The notes: generated from the sequence alone by a model not told the origin. Shown: positions 1 through 9,294, numbered from the stretch's first letter. The stretch: 64,000 nucleotides of DNA from Hafnia paralvei ATCC 29927 (GCF_001655005.1 NZ_LXET01000046.1:1-64000), one strand, 5' to 3'. A program made the numbers and translations.

Positions 1-32
1 CCTAACCTGCATGATTCACTCGGCTGTCCGGT

Positions 33-428
33 AATGTGCAGGAAAAGGTCAAGGTCAAAACCAAAAAGACAAAAGACAAAAGACAAAATCAAAACGATTT
101 TTGGTTTTTTAGTTTAAGTCTTGGCTGGGAGAGCCGGCACGACAGGGATGTCGTGACGGAGTTTGGGGCGCCCTGGATGGACGATACCAAACCGGAGCGG
201 AGATGGCGTCTCGGATAAAAGCGCGCGAGTGCAGAGACCACGCGCTGGTGGTCTCTGCCCGTACGCCTTCATCAGTGTATCGATGAAGCTCAGTATGAGC
301 TGGCGGACGGAATATTACATAGTAGTCACATCAATGACAGGCGAACGAAATATTTCACTCAAGCCTCATAAACAACAGGATGGCAAAATATTAACCAGTG
401 AGATATACCAACAAAACCTCACCCCTTC
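33..428 (-). repeat. Structured 3'-end repeat, copy 1 (downstream of yedI)
   Basis: This stretch is homologous to 36648-36985 in the opposite orientation. The best block, 107-228, has about six differences from its partner. It contains several perfect hairpins: an arm pair around 139-156 (cacgaca/tgtcgtg), gtttgg/ccaaac flanking gggcgccc, and a variable hairpin at about 231-258. The variable stem (gcagagaccac/gtggtctctgc) differs in sequence from the stem at the same place in copy 2, yet both pair and both keep a gctg-containing loop. Short conserved blocks also occur near 335-355 and around the yedI stop codon at 413-428. It lies just 3' of yedI, in the same orientation relative to its gene as copy 2 has to galM. 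I do not recognise it as a named family such as ERIC or REP. A structured 3'-UTR element or small mobile repeat is inferred. Confidence 0.8.
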
Positions 429-1342
429 CTAGGAATCAACTTCCCTACTCCGCTGACCACCAGCAGAACCACAGCGCCAGCGATAACGCCAAACACCATA
501 TTCAGCACTGTGGGACCTATGCCAGAAATAACGGTGCCTATTGTTGGCAAATCAGCTCCGCTTTCGGCTAAATGCTCAAAATAGTGGTGAATCCACGGTA
601 GGCCATGCACGATAATACCGCCACCGACCATAAACATCGCGGCCGTTCCCACGACGGAGAGGATTTTCATCAGATAAGGGGCAGCATCCACGATCCAGCC
701 ACCGACACGTTGAAGCAGCGCCGAGCTTTTTTGACTCATCCACAGGCCTAAATCGTCCAGTTTTACGATACCTGCCACAATGCCGTAAACACCCAGCGTC
801 ATCACCAACGCAATACCGCTGAGCACAATCACCTGCTGGAGAAACGGTGCACTCGCTACCGTGCCTAGAGTGATCGCGACAATTTCTGCAGACAGAATAA
901 AGTCGGTACGCACTGCGCCTTTTACCTTACTTTTCTCGTACGCTCGTAAATCGTCTGGCACTTTTTCTTCAGGTTCCGATTCGGATGAGTGCTTTTCCTC
1001 TTTGCCGTGCATGACTTTATGTGCCAGCTTTTCAAAGCCTTCATAGCAAAGAAAAGCGCCGCCCAGCATCAGTAGCGGAGTAATCGCCCACGGAGCAAAA
1101 GCGCTAATTAACAGCGCTAGCGGGACTAAAATCACCTTATTAAGCAACGATCCCTTTGCTACCGCCCATACTACCGGCAACTCTCGATCGGCTGAAACGC
1201 CTGTCACCTGCTGCGCATTTAGCGCTAAATCATCACCTAAAACGCCTGCGGTTTTGCGCGCAGCCATTTTGCTCATCAGCGCCACATCATCCAGCACCGA
1301 AGCAATATCATCTAATAACGTCAGTAAACTACCACCAGCCAC
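419..1342 (-). CDS. yedI: YedI-family inner membrane protein (DUF808)
   Basis: A 307-residue multi-pass membrane protein that closely follows E. coli YedI: an N-terminal MAGGSLLTLLDDIASVLDD segment, then LSAEIVAITLG and a C-terminal set of hydrophobic helices. At least six membrane segments are visible. The middle, about residues 115-140, is charged (KEEKHSSESEPEEK) and is probably a cytoplasmic loop. The biochemical function of the family is not established. The gene stands alone; its 3' end runs directly into the structured repeat, and the last codons (KG-stop) match the end of galM next to the other repeat copy. Identification is by remembered family similarity and is quite secure. Confidence 0.9.
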   Translation of the reverse strand: MAGGSLLTLLDDIASVLDDVALMSKMAARKTAGVLGDDLALNAQQVTGVSADRELPVVWAVAKGSLLNKVILVPLALLISAFAPWAITPLLMLGGAFLCYEGFEKLAHKVMHGKEEKHSSESEPEEKVPDDLRAYEKSKVKGAVRTDFILSAEIVAITLGTVASAPFLQQVIVLSGIALVMTLGVYGIVAGIVKLDDLGLWMSQKSSALLQRVGGWIVDAAPYLMKILSVVGTAAMFMVGGGIIVHGLPWIHHYFEHLAESGADLPTIGTVISGIGPTVLNMVFGVIAGAVVLLVVSGVGKLIPRKG

Positions 1343-1430
1343 ATTGAAATCCTTAAGCTTTAATCACTGAGATAATCATAGGGGCAAGGGGGAAAAATGT
1401 CGCGTTAATCTCTGAACTTGGTGCAGTCAT

Positions 1431-1462
1431 AAAAAAGCGGCAGAGGTATTTTCCTCTGCCGC
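1431..1462 (-). terminator. Rho-independent terminator of pbpG
   Basis: A perfect hairpin with arms gcggcagagg and cctctgccgc lies at 1437-1462. Six A residues (1431-1436) give a U tract when read on the minus strand. It lies about 45 bp past the pbpG stop codon. Confidence 0.85.
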
Positions 1463-1507
1463 GAATGAATTCTGATTCGTTTAGGGGAATCACCCTCAAA
1501 TCAAAAA

Positions 1508-2452
1508 TTATTTATTTTCAGCAACCTGTACGCTGCCAGCTTGATGTATGCCCTTTTGTTTTTTGTAGCTTAATGCCGCAGCAGGAACTGGTGCGGCCTT
1601 ACCGGTCAGCATCCAGTCACGCAGACGATTCGCGTCAGCAAAGTGGGTATATTTGCCAAAGGCATCGAGAACCACTAACGCCACCTGACGGCCACCGATG
1701 GTGGTACGCATCGCCAAACAGTGTCCCGCCTGATTGGTGAACCCCGTTTTGGTCAACTGAATTGCCCATTTATCATTACGCACCAAATGGTTAGTGTTGT
1801 TAAATGTTTCGGTATAGACCGGATTCGAGAAAGTCACCGACTGAGTTTCGGTGGTGCTAAGCTGGCTAATCAAAGGATAATTTTTGCTAGCAGCTAACAG
1901 CTTGGTTAAATCACGCGCGGTTGAAACATTATTGACGGAAAGCCCCGTTGGTTCAACGTATCGCGTATGTGTCATCCCTAATGAACGTGCTTTAGCATTC
2001 ATCGCCTTAATAAACGCATTGTAGCCGCCAGGATAGTGGTGAGCCAAGCTCGCCGCTGCGCGGTTTTCTGACGACATAAGCGCCATAAGCATCATCTGAC
2101 GACGACTCACTTCACTGCCCACGCGTACGCGAGAAAAGACGCCTTTTAATTCTTTGGTATTGTGGATATCCACAGAAATGACTTCATCCATGGCGGGCTT
2201 GGCATCTAACGCAACCATTGCCGTCATTAATTTGGTAATTGAGGCAATAGGCACCTGCACATCAGGATTACTCGAATAAATGACGTTATGCGTTTTTAAA
2301 TCCACCACCATTGCACTGCCTGACGCCAATACCAACGATGAGGCATTGTGCGTTGTTGGCGCGTTCTCGCTTGCAAGCACATTAGGAACGCTAGCCACGC
2401 TGCTGCCCAGCAGCAGCAGGCTTAATAAGGAATATCGAAGTTTTACAGGCAT
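1508..2452 (-). CDS. pbpG: D-alanyl-D-alanine endopeptidase (PBP7)
   Basis: A low-molecular-weight penicillin-binding protein of the S11 peptidase family that cuts D-Ala-meso-DAP cross-links in periplasmic peptidoglycan. The N-terminus is a signal peptide (YSLLSLLLLGSSVASVPNVLA). All three active-site motifs are present: SITK (SxxK), SEN (in SSENRAAA) and KTG (LTKTGFTNQAGHC). At about 314 residues it matches E. coli PbpG. The reading frame is open to a GTG at 2458, but the ATG at 2452 (MPVKLRYS) matches the E. coli start better; no strong Shine-Dalgarno sequence is visible for either. Monocistronic, with its own terminator. Confidence 0.93.
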   Translation of the reverse strand: MPVKLRYSLLSLLLLGSSVASVPNVLASENAPTTHNASSLVLASGSAMVVDLKTHNVIYSSNPDVQVPIASITKLMTAMVALDAKPAMDEVISVDIHNTKELKGVFSRVRVGSEVSRRQMMLMALMSSENRAAASLAHHYPGGYNAFIKAMNAKARSLGMTHTRYVEPTGLSVNNVSTARDLTKLLAASKNYPLISQLSTTETQSVTFSNPVYTETFNNTNHLVRNDKWAIQLTKTGFTNQAGHCLAMRTTIGGRQVALVVLDAFGKYTHFADANRLRDWMLTGKAAPVPAAALSYKKQKGIHQAGSVQVAENK

Positions 2453-2800
2453 GATCACATATCAATCAAATGTTCGATGACACCGAGGGGAGCACAAATG
2501 GGTATGCAAAAATCCTCGGAACGCGGCTTGCCACGCCACACGTAGGCTGCAGGCCGACAAGCTGGCGATAATCATACTCTTAACGTGAATATTTCAGCTA
2601 CGAGAAGATGTGAGAATTATGTTTCTGTTTGTGAGCCAGATATTCAAGCATCAATTCATTTGCTGGGTTAATGCTTAATAACATTATTCATCTGAAGAAC
2701 GACCATGAATTTACGGGAAACAGGTCTATTAACTACAGCTTCCACCCAATGATTATCCTAAAGATCAGCAGCGTTGCTACCTAACCAAAACGCTAACCTC
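2453..2800. other. Gene-free stretch between tam and pbpG
   Basis: About 350 bp separate two minus-strand genes. It must hold the pbpG promoter near its left end. Beyond scattered AT-rich hexamers I see no convincing operator, hairpin terminator, repeat or small ORF with a ribosome-binding site. Confidence 0.5.
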
Positions 2801-3589
2801 TTAAATGGCGCCGTTTTCAACGTTGCGCGCAACAATAAACAGCCGCGGAAACGCGAGCAGCACTTTTCCATCAGCGCGTGGGGTATAGACCTTTTCCAGC
2901 TCATTTAAGTAACGGCGAAGAAACTCAGGTTGTTGTTCCTCGTCCAACTTATCAAGGAAAGGACGCAGCCCGGTGGAACTCAGCCACTCAATAATCGCCG
3001 AGACAGATGGCATCACGTGATAATAAGTGGTGCGCCAGATATCCACCTCGCAGCCCTGCAAAGCCAGCAGATCATAATACTCTTCCGTCGTTAGAAGCTT
3101 TTTACGTACGGACTCTGCTTCAGCATTCAAATACGTCCACGGCCCCTCAGAAGCCACTTTACGCATCAACGCATGAGACGGTTGATTGAGATTATCCGGC
3201 ATTTGGATCGCAAGGATCCCATTATCAGCCAGCTGCGACACTAAATGCGGCAACAGCGTTTCATGATCTAACACCCACTGCAACGCAGCGTTAGCGTAGA
3301 TAACATCCTGTGCTTCATCTGGCTGCCAGTGGCTAATATCAGATTGTACAAAGGAACAGTACGGCAACCTTTTTTGCGCTTTTTGCAGCATCGCCAATGA
3401 GGTATCAACACCGGTCACCTGCGCCTGTGGCCAAGACTGAGCCAAAAGCTCAGTACTATTGCCGGGACCACACCCTAAATCACTCACCCGTTGTGCATCT
3501 GGGCGATCGATTCTGGCAAGCAACTCGCGAGCAGGCCGCGTTCTTTCAGCTTCAAAACGTAAATAAAGCTCCGGATCCCAATCACTCAT
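2801..3589 (-). CDS. tam: Trans-aconitate 2-methyltransferase
   Basis: A 262-residue SAM-dependent methyltransferase that methylates trans-aconitate, an inhibitory by-product of the citric acid cycle, in the cytoplasm. The N-terminal MSDWDPELYLRFEAERTRPA is almost the E. coli Tam signature. The SAM-binding motif I is DLGCGPGNS at about residues 38-46, followed by a VTGVDTS acidic loop and a YANAALQWV post-motif. Full length for the family. It stands alone, convergent with nothing close, and its start is followed upstream by a 200-bp spacer facing eamA. Confidence 0.92.
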   Translation of the reverse strand: MSDWDPELYLRFEAERTRPARELLARIDRPDAQRVSDLGCGPGNSTELLAQSWPQAQVTGVDTSLAMLQKAQKRLPYCSFVQSDISHWQPDEAQDVIYANAALQWVLDHETLLPHLVSQLADNGILAIQMPDNLNQPSHALMRKVASEGPWTYLNAEAESVRKKLLTTEEYYDLLALQGCEVDIWRTTYYHVMPSVSAIIEWLSSTGLRPFLDKLDEEQQPEFLRRYLNELEKVYTPRADGKVLLAFPRLFIVARNVENGAI

Positions 3590-3792
3590 GGCGTTTCCCT
3601 CTAATAAGCAGAATGTTCTGTTGAATCCCCTATATCACGGTTTGCTGCGCAGCCGAGGAGCGGAACGATGCGGCCTTTGTCTTTATTCTAGACATATCCA
3701 GTGACGTGGTTTCTCCCCCTGAAGACTTTAGCTATAGTTTCCCATTCAAGCCACTTTCAGAAATAAAAATGCGTCTCTTCAAGGAGTAAAGA

Positions 3793-4713
3793 ATGTCCGT
3801 TAGAGATATGCTGTTAGCGCTGTGCGTCGTGGTTATTTGGGGCGTAAACTTTGTCGTTATCAAAGTTGGCCTGCACGGTATGCCACCTTTATTGCTTGGT
3901 GCATTACGCTTTATATTCGTGGTCATTCCTGCCATTTTCTTTATTCCACGCCCAAAGATCCCGCTGAAAGGGATTGTCATTTATGGCCTGACAATCAGCT
4001 TTGCACAATTTGCTTTTTTATTCTGCGCAATCAATCTGGGAATGCCGTCTGGTATTGCCTCCGTCGTTTTGCAATCACAGGTTTTCTTCAGCGTACTACT
4101 AGGCGCACTTATTCTGGGCGAAAAAGTCAAACGTAGCCAAATAGTGGGCATCCTGCTTGCCGCTGCTGGAATGTTTGTACTTGCCAAAGGTGGGATGACG
4201 GGGAACTTAACCGATATTCCGCTAATCGCCCTCCTGTTTACTTTGGCAGCCGGCTTTTCATGGGCATGCGGCAATATCACTAATCGTTCCATCATGCAAA
4301 ACGCTGGCACGACCAGCATCATGTCGTTAGTTGTTTGGAGTGCTCTAGTGCCAATCCTGCCATTCCTGCTTTGTTCATGGCTGTTCGAGGGACAAGCGGC
4401 CATTGAAAACAGCCTGACAAATATTCATCTTCCTACAATTTTGGCACTCTGCTACATCGCATTTCTCTCAACTCACGTTGGATATGGCCTCTGGGGGCGT
4501 TTACTTACCCGCTATGAAACCTGGCGTGTGACGCCCTTTGCGCTACTCGTCCCAGTAGTGGGACTCACCAGCGGGGCACTGATTTTAGGAGAAAAAATCG
4601 CTAGCCTGCAAATCTATGGTTTGTTACTGATTATGCTGGGATTGCTGATTAACGTTTTTGGAGGAAGGATGATGACAAAACGAATCCATTGTCCTGCTAT
4701 TGAAAAAGATTAA
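3793..4713 (+). CDS. eamA: O-acetylserine/cysteine exporter, EamA/DMT family
   Basis: A 306-residue inner membrane permease of the drug/metabolite transporter superfamily with two EamA repeats and about ten transmembrane helices. The opening WGVNFVVIKVGLHGMPPLLLGALRF and the later TISFAQFAFLFCAINLGMPSG segment closely follow E. coli EamA, which exports cysteine-pathway metabolites. A good ribosome-binding site (aaggag, eight bases before the ATG) supports the start. Convergent with dusC, whose stop lies 17 bp beyond its own. Substrate is assigned by family only. Confidence 0.9.
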   Translation: MSVRDMLLALCVVVIWGVNFVVIKVGLHGMPPLLLGALRFIFVVIPAIFFIPRPKIPLKGIVIYGLTISFAQFAFLFCAINLGMPSGIASVVLQSQVFFSVLLGALILGEKVKRSQIVGILLAAAGMFVLAKGGMTGNLTDIPLIALLFTLAAGFSWACGNITNRSIMQNAGTTSIMSLVVWSALVPILPFLLCSWLFEGQAAIENSLTNIHLPTILALCYIAFLSTHVGYGLWGRLLTRYETWRVTPFALLVPVVGLTSGALILGEKIASLQIYGLLLIMLGLLINVFGGRMMTKRIHCPAIEKD

Positions 4714-4729
4714 TGGTGCGGAAATATGG

Positions 4730-5674
4730 CTAAAGCCTCTCAATCGCACGCGCAATGTCTGGTGAGGTTTTTAATGCCCGAATCTCACTGAAAACTTCCG
4801 AGGCTTCTGTATATTCTTTGCGCAAATAGCCAAGCCACTGTTTAATTCGAGCAACGTGATATAAGCCGGTATCGCCCTGCTTTTCCAGACGCACATATTT
4901 TTTAAGTAGCAGCATGACCTCAGGCCACGGCATTTTCGGCTCATGGTATTTGATCACTCGGCTCAGATTCGGCACATTCAGCGCCCCTCTACCGATCATG
5001 ACCGAGTCACAGCCAGTAGTCGCCATGCAATCCTGCGCACTTTGCCAGTCCCAAATTTCACCGTTGGCAATCACCGGAATGCTCAAACGCTGACGGATCT
5101 TGCCTATAGCCGCCCAATTGATCTTCTCAGCCTTATAGCCATCTTCTTTGGTTCGGCCATGAACAGTGATTTCAGTTGCTCCGGCCTGCTCAACAGCATC
5201 TGCTATCTCAAACTGACGATCGCCTGAGTCCCAGCCCAGACGCACTTTTACCGTTACAGGCAAATGTGCCGGCACCGCCTCGCGCATTGCTTTAGCACCC
5301 TGATAAATCATCTCAGGATCTTTCAGTAACGTTGCTCCGCCACCGCTACCGTTAACCATCTTTGATGGGCAACCACAGTTTAAATCCACCCCCCAAGAAC
5401 CAAGTTCCACGGCGCGGGCGGCATTTTCTGCCAGCCACTGCGGATACTGTCCTAATAACTGTACGCGAACCGCGGTTCCTGAAGGCGTACGGCTCTGATG
5501 TGCCAGCTCGGGGCAGAGTCGGTAGTACACTTTTTCAGGTAATAAGCTATCCACCACGCGAACAAATTCGGTGATGCATAGATCGTAGTCATTCACCTCC
5601 GTGAGCAATTCACGGACTAGAGAATCGAGAACGCCTTCCATCGGTGCTAAAAGCACGCGTTTTACTGTCTGCAT
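4730..5674 (-). CDS. dusC: tRNA-dihydrouridine(16) synthase
   Basis: A flavin-dependent enzyme that reduces U16 of tRNA to dihydrouridine. The TIM-barrel Dus family signature is complete: LLAPMEGVLD at the N-terminus, the catalytic cysteine in LNCGCPSKMVNGSGGGATLLKD written here as NCGCPSK, the substrate loop VKVRLGW, and the FMN-binding IANGEIWDW and VMIGRGAL motifs. The 314-residue length matches E. coli DusC. Immediately downstream and convergent is eamA. Confidence 0.93.
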   Translation of the reverse strand: MQTVKRVLLAPMEGVLDSLVRELLTEVNDYDLCITEFVRVVDSLLPEKVYYRLCPELAHQSRTPSGTAVRVQLLGQYPQWLAENAARAVELGSWGVDLNCGCPSKMVNGSGGGATLLKDPEMIYQGAKAMREAVPAHLPVTVKVRLGWDSGDRQFEIADAVEQAGATEITVHGRTKEDGYKAEKINWAAIGKIRQRLSIPVIANGEIWDWQSAQDCMATTGCDSVMIGRGALNVPNLSRVIKYHEPKMPWPEVMLLLKKYVRLEKQGDTGLYHVARIKQWLGYLRKEYTEASEVFSEIRALKTSPDIARAIERL

Positions 5675-5731
5675 GGGTATGGTCTACCACCGTATCAAAG
5701 GCGAAAAATTGAGGCGCAAATGGTACTGAGT

Positions 5732-7183
5732 TCAGCGCCTATCCGCAATGGTTGAACAGCGCGCCAAAACATTCAGCAAGATGTTAACCCAACGCTGCGC
5801 CATCTCTTCACTTTCAACGTTAGTGAATCCGAGAATAATCCCTTGCGAAACGTGAACAGTATCGTGATACCAGACGCTCAGCGCTTCCACTGCAAGCCCT
5901 TGTACACGCGCTTCTCGTTCAACCAAAGTATCGTCAAAACAGTCAGGCAACCGCACTAACAGATGCATCCCACCAGCCTGAAGCTCCGTCGTTAATGGAT
6001 ATTGTGTTTGCTGCTTCAACGCCTGAGCCAGCCACATTCGGCGCTGAGCATAGAGGCTACGCATTTTTTTAAGATGCCGGTAAAACTGACCTGAATGAAT
6101 AAACTGCGCCGCGGTAGCCTGCATCAATGTGGGACAAACGCAAGGATAGGTGCGTAGAGTTTGATGGAACTGAGGGAGTAACTGCTCGGGAACCACTACA
6201 TACGCGATACGCAATCCGGGGAAAAGGACTTTGCTCAACGTTCCAACGTACAGTACGCGGTCAAGCCGGTCTAAACTTTTCAGCGCGGGTAGCGGGTGCC
6301 CTTGATAATGGAATTCTCCGTCATAGTCATCCTCAATAATCCAGCGCTGTTCATGCTGAGCCCATGCTAATAGCTGCATACGCCGCGGCAAACTTAAACT
6401 CAGCCCCAATGGGCTATGGTGCGCAGGAGTCACCAAGGCAGCGAGCGCCTGAGGGGACTGTTTAATCCCTTGCTCCACGCATATCCCTTGGTCATCCACT
6501 GGCACAGGAATGGTGCTGACCCCCAAACTCTGCAATACATGCCACGGGAAAGGAAAACAGGGCTCCTCAAGCCAAACAGAATCATCACGTGATAAAACAG
6601 CGTGCGCAATCAGCGATAATGCTGACCGATACCCCGCGGCAATAAAGATTTGCGGTGCCGAACAGCGGATACCACGCGAAATTTGTAAATACCCCGCTAA
6701 TGCCTCTCGCAACGGCAAATAGCCTTGCGGGGCAGGATGAGAAAGTTCCTCTCTGGTGGTATGTCGTGCGCACTGCGCCAATAGTCGGTTCCACTGGCCG
6801 AGCGGAAATGCATCCAAAGCCGGAATACCCAATTGAAATGGCAGTAATTGCGCAGAAGGTAACGGCATACCTGCATGGCGTGGCATTTCAGCGAGCTTTT
6901 TTGACGTCTCTGTTAATTTAGGTGCTATTAATCGTAGGGAGACTCGCGTCCCTCCTTGACCGCTGTTTTCGATATATCCTTCACCGCTAAGCAACGCATA
7001 GGCAGCCTCAACCGTTCCTCGCGCCACGTTAAGATCGCTGGCTACCCCCCGCAACGAAGGCAATCGTTCACCCGATGAAAGTACGCCATCGGCAATCGCT
7101 GACTTAATACGCTGATAAATCTGACGATAGAGGGGTTCTTTGGACGAAGGATCAACAAAAAGGAATTCGTAGGACGCTGCCAT
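5732..7183 (-). CDS. MocR/PdxR-type transcriptional regulator (GntR-aminotransferase fusion)
   Basis: An N-terminal GntR winged helix (about residues 12-75, with LYRQIYQRIKSAIADG and LPSLRGVASDLNVARGTVEAAY) is followed by a full class I aminotransferase-like domain. The PLP lysine lies in GTLSKVLFPGLR, and the acidic IIEDDYDGEF motif is present. Such proteins usually sense PLP or an amino compound and regulate a divergent neighbour. The open frame reaches a TTG at 7207, but ATG 7183 (MAASYEFLF), preceded by agg at good spacing, is more likely. The divergent gene at 7315 is its probable target. The specific ligand cannot be told from sequence; PdxR itself is one option. Confidence 0.85.
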   Translation of the reverse strand: MAASYEFLFVDPSSKEPLYRQIYQRIKSAIADGVLSSGERLPSLRGVASDLNVARGTVEAAYALLSGEGYIENSGQGGTRVSLRLIAPKLTETSKKLAEMPRHAGMPLPSAQLLPFQLGIPALDAFPLGQWNRLLAQCARHTTREELSHPAPQGYLPLREALAGYLQISRGIRCSAPQIFIAAGYRSALSLIAHAVLSRDDSVWLEEPCFPFPWHVLQSLGVSTIPVPVDDQGICVEQGIKQSPQALAALVTPAHHSPLGLSLSLPRRMQLLAWAQHEQRWIIEDDYDGEFHYQGHPLPALKSLDRLDRVLYVGTLSKVLFPGLRIAYVVVPEQLLPQFHQTLRTYPCVCPTLMQATAAQFIHSGQFYRHLKKMRSLYAQRRMWLAQALKQQTQYPLTTELQAGGMHLLVRLPDCFDDTLVEREARVQGLAVEALSVWYHDTVHVSQGIILGFTNVESEEMAQRWVNILLNVLARCSTIADRR

Positions 7184-7207
7184 TTTATGGCCTATAAAAA
7201 CAGTCAA

Positions 7208-7235
7208 AATATGGCTCTATATGCTAGTCCATATT
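7208..7235. promoter_or_regulatory. Inverted repeat between mocR-type gene and its divergent partner
   Basis: Perfect 7-bp arms aatatgg (7208-7214) and ccatatt (7229-7235) flank a 14-bp spacer in the 131-bp divergent promoter region. Position and symmetry make it a candidate operator for the MocR-type protein. Many MocR proteins bind direct repeats, so this is inference. Confidence 0.45.
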
Positions 7236-7314
7236 CAGCGTAAAGTCGTGCTATCAAACAATGACTGCACCATCAAAATGATGCAATAACTCACCTATTT
7301 GTGGAGAAAACAAC

Positions 7315-7743
7315 ATGTCTCAACTCCGTCTCGCCTATGGCAAACTATCCCCAGAAGCCTACAACGGCCTCATCCAAACCAGTATGGCATTAAGTAAAAG
7401 CTCTCTAGGGCATATTGTAGAATTAGTTTACCTACGCATTTCGCAAATTAACGGCTGCGCATTTTGTTTAGATATGCACAGCACCGCGCTGCGCAAAGCG
7501 GGCTATAGTCAAAACAAAATGGATATTTTAGCCGGATGGCGTATGGCTGAGCCTTTTGATGAGCGCGAGCGTGCTGCGTTAGCGTGGGCTGAAGCGGTAA
7601 CGGATATCTCCTACTGTGGAACCTCGGATGAGCTGTTTGCAGAGCTAAAAACACACTTTAGCGATGCCGAAATCGCCGATTTGACCTTCGCCATCAGCTT
7701 AATGAACGCCTTCAATCGCATGGCCATCAGCATGCGTCAGTAA
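7315..7743 (+). CDS. Carboxymuconolactone decarboxylase/AhpD-like protein
   Basis: A 142-residue all-helical CMD-family protein. The redox CxxC motif is CAFC in NGCAFCLDMHSTALRKAG, with the family's downstream histidine, which suggests an alkylhydroperoxidase-like disulfide chemistry. LAGWRMAEPFDERERAALAWAEAVT is the typical second half. The ATG is preceded by ggag at eight bases. Divergent from the MocR-type regulator, which probably controls it, a pairing often seen for this family. Physiological substrate unknown. Confidence 0.87.
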   Translation: MSQLRLAYGKLSPEAYNGLIQTSMALSKSSLGHIVELVYLRISQINGCAFCLDMHSTALRKAGYSQNKMDILAGWRMAEPFDERERAALAWAEAVTDISYCGTSDELFAELKTHFSDAEIADLTFAISLMNAFNRMAISMRQ

Positions 7744-7759
7744 TAAAATACCGTTATAC

Positions 7760-8653
7760 CTAAGCTTGGGGTGGAAACTGAGCTAACACAAAGTCTACCC
7801 ATGCTCGCACTCTCGGCGGCAAATCCGCCGAGGGATACCAAATGTGCATGGAGCGTGGACGCGGCCAAAATGGTTTAAGAATAGGTATCAGACGCTCATT
7901 ACGAAAATGCTCTTCAAGATACCAATCAGCCAAACACACAATTCCCATATCGCAAAGTGCCGCATCAACCAGCGTATCTGGCGATGTGGAAATAAAAGCC
8001 GCCTGCTCTTCACTTACGCTAGTTTCATCATCCCACCAGCACAGTAATTTACCGTTACCCGGATTGCGATGCAGTAAACGGCGATGTGACGCCAGATCGC
8101 CCAAGGTTTGCGGTATACCAAAGCGAGCTAAATAGTTCGGAGACGCCGCCATGTTACTCGATGCGGAGCCTAGTTCGCGTCCAATCAGACGACTGTCTGT
8201 CGCCGTTCTCTGACCGATAGCTACATCAATATTCTCGGCTATCAGGTTAACCAAACGCGGTTCCATTTCAAGATCGATCCGCACCTGAGGAAAACGTTGC
8301 TGAAAAACAGGAATCAACGGCATGAGACGATGTCGGCCAAAGCCGGGGATCACGCTGACGCGCACTAATCCTGAAGGTTCTTCATAGGGAGAACGATTGT
8401 CCAATGCCTGATTTAATGCCTGCCAGACCGGTGCTATCCGCTGGCGAAATTGACGTCCCTCCTCGGTTAACACCACGAAATGGGTATTACGTGCGAATAA
8501 GCGCATATTCAAACGCGTTTCTAGCACTCTCACATTCTTGCTAACGGCGGCTGCACTGATGCCTAATTGACGAGCCGCAGCAGAAAAGCTTTGCGCATCG
8601 GCTGATGCCAAAAAAGCGGGAATTAATCGATAGACATCAGTTGGCAGTGACAT
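7760..8653 (-). CDS. LysR-family transcriptional regulator
   Basis: A 297-residue LysR protein: the N-terminal winged helix has AFLASADAQSFSAAARQLGISAAAVSKNVRVLE, followed by the hinge and a substrate-binding domain starting about residue 90 (VRVSVIPGFGRHRLMPLIPVFQQRFP). The frame is open to 8737, which would add a 28-residue hydrophobic extension. The ATG at 8653 (MSLPTDVYRL) is the standard LysR start and has aaagg upstream. Divergent from the flavodoxin-fold oxidoreductase at 8758, the likely target. Effector unknown. Confidence 0.88.
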   Translation of the reverse strand: MSLPTDVYRLIPAFLASADAQSFSAAARQLGISAAAVSKNVRVLETRLNMRLFARNTHFVVLTEEGRQFRQRIAPVWQALNQALDNRSPYEEPSGLVRVSVIPGFGRHRLMPLIPVFQQRFPQVRIDLEMEPRLVNLIAENIDVAIGQRTATDSRLIGRELGSASSNMAASPNYLARFGIPQTLGDLASHRRLLHRNPGNGKLLCWWDDETSVSEEQAAFISTSPDTLVDAALCDMGIVCLADWYLEEHFRNERLIPILKPFWPRPRSMHIWYPSADLPPRVRAWVDFVLAQFPPQA

Positions 8654-8757
8654 GCTATTAACCTTTGGTTGAAACAGATTTGCATGTTTACAGGCTACAC
8701 CAGCAAAGATAAAAATGGAAAAATGCCGCCATCGCAATAAACGTAACTGGAAATTCT

Positions 8758-9294
8758 ATGAAAAAAATTTTGGTTTTAGCCGCCCACCGCTTTCCCGATC
8801 AATCACGTATAAGCCATGCCGCCATTGATGCCTTGAAAACTCAGAAAAATGTGACCGTTAATGAGCTAATGCGTGAATATCCAGACTATTCCATTGATAT
8901 TGAGCGTGAGCAAAAGCTGCTCAAGGAACACGATATTGTCATTATGCTGTTCCCTTTCTATTGGTATAGCTCACCGGCTATTTTGAAAGAGTGGCAAGAT
9001 GCGGTATTAACCTATGGTTTTGCTTACGGTAGCGAAGGCAAAGCGCTACACGGTAAATCACTCATGATAGCGACTTCAACCGGCGGTAATGCACAGGCGT
9101 ATACCGCCGAGGGATATAACCGATATCCGGTAGCGGATTTACTCCTGCCATTTAACAATATGTGTCATTTGGTGGGAATGCATTGGCTAGAGCCTTACCT
9201 GATTCAAGGCGCTAACGATATTACCGATCGGTTGATTGATGATGGCGTTAATGGATTACTGACTCGGATCAGAGAATTGCAAAACGCAGGCTAA
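8758..9294 (+). CDS. NAD(P)H oxidoreductase, flavodoxin fold (KefF/MdaB-like)
   Basis: A 178-residue flavodoxin-like quinone or general NAD(P)H oxidoreductase. It starts MKKILVLAAHRFPDQSRISHA (FMN phosphate loop), and has the PFYWYSSPAILKEWQDAVL segment and STGGNAQAY flavin loop typical of KefF, KefG and related proteins. No Kef antiporter gene is adjacent, so it is more likely a free-standing oxidoreductase under the divergent LysR regulator. Electron acceptor not predictable. Confidence 0.85.
   Translation: MKKILVLAAHRFPDQSRISHAAIDALKTQKNVTVNELMREYPDYSIDIEREQKLLKEHDIVIMLFPFYWYSSPAILKEWQDAVLTYGFAYGSEGKALHGKSLMIATSTGGNAQAYTAEGYNRYPVADLLLPFNNMCHLVGMHWLEPYLIQGANDITDRLIDDGVNGLLTRIRELQNAG

Noticed and set aside
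61..92. Short gacaaaa tandem repeat (three units) as a possible CRISPR or VNTR
   Set aside because: Too short and without spacers; simple sequence at the edge of the repeat element.
163..432. 89-residue frame in the left-hand repeat
   Set aside because: Lies inside the structured repeat and is not conserved in copy 2.
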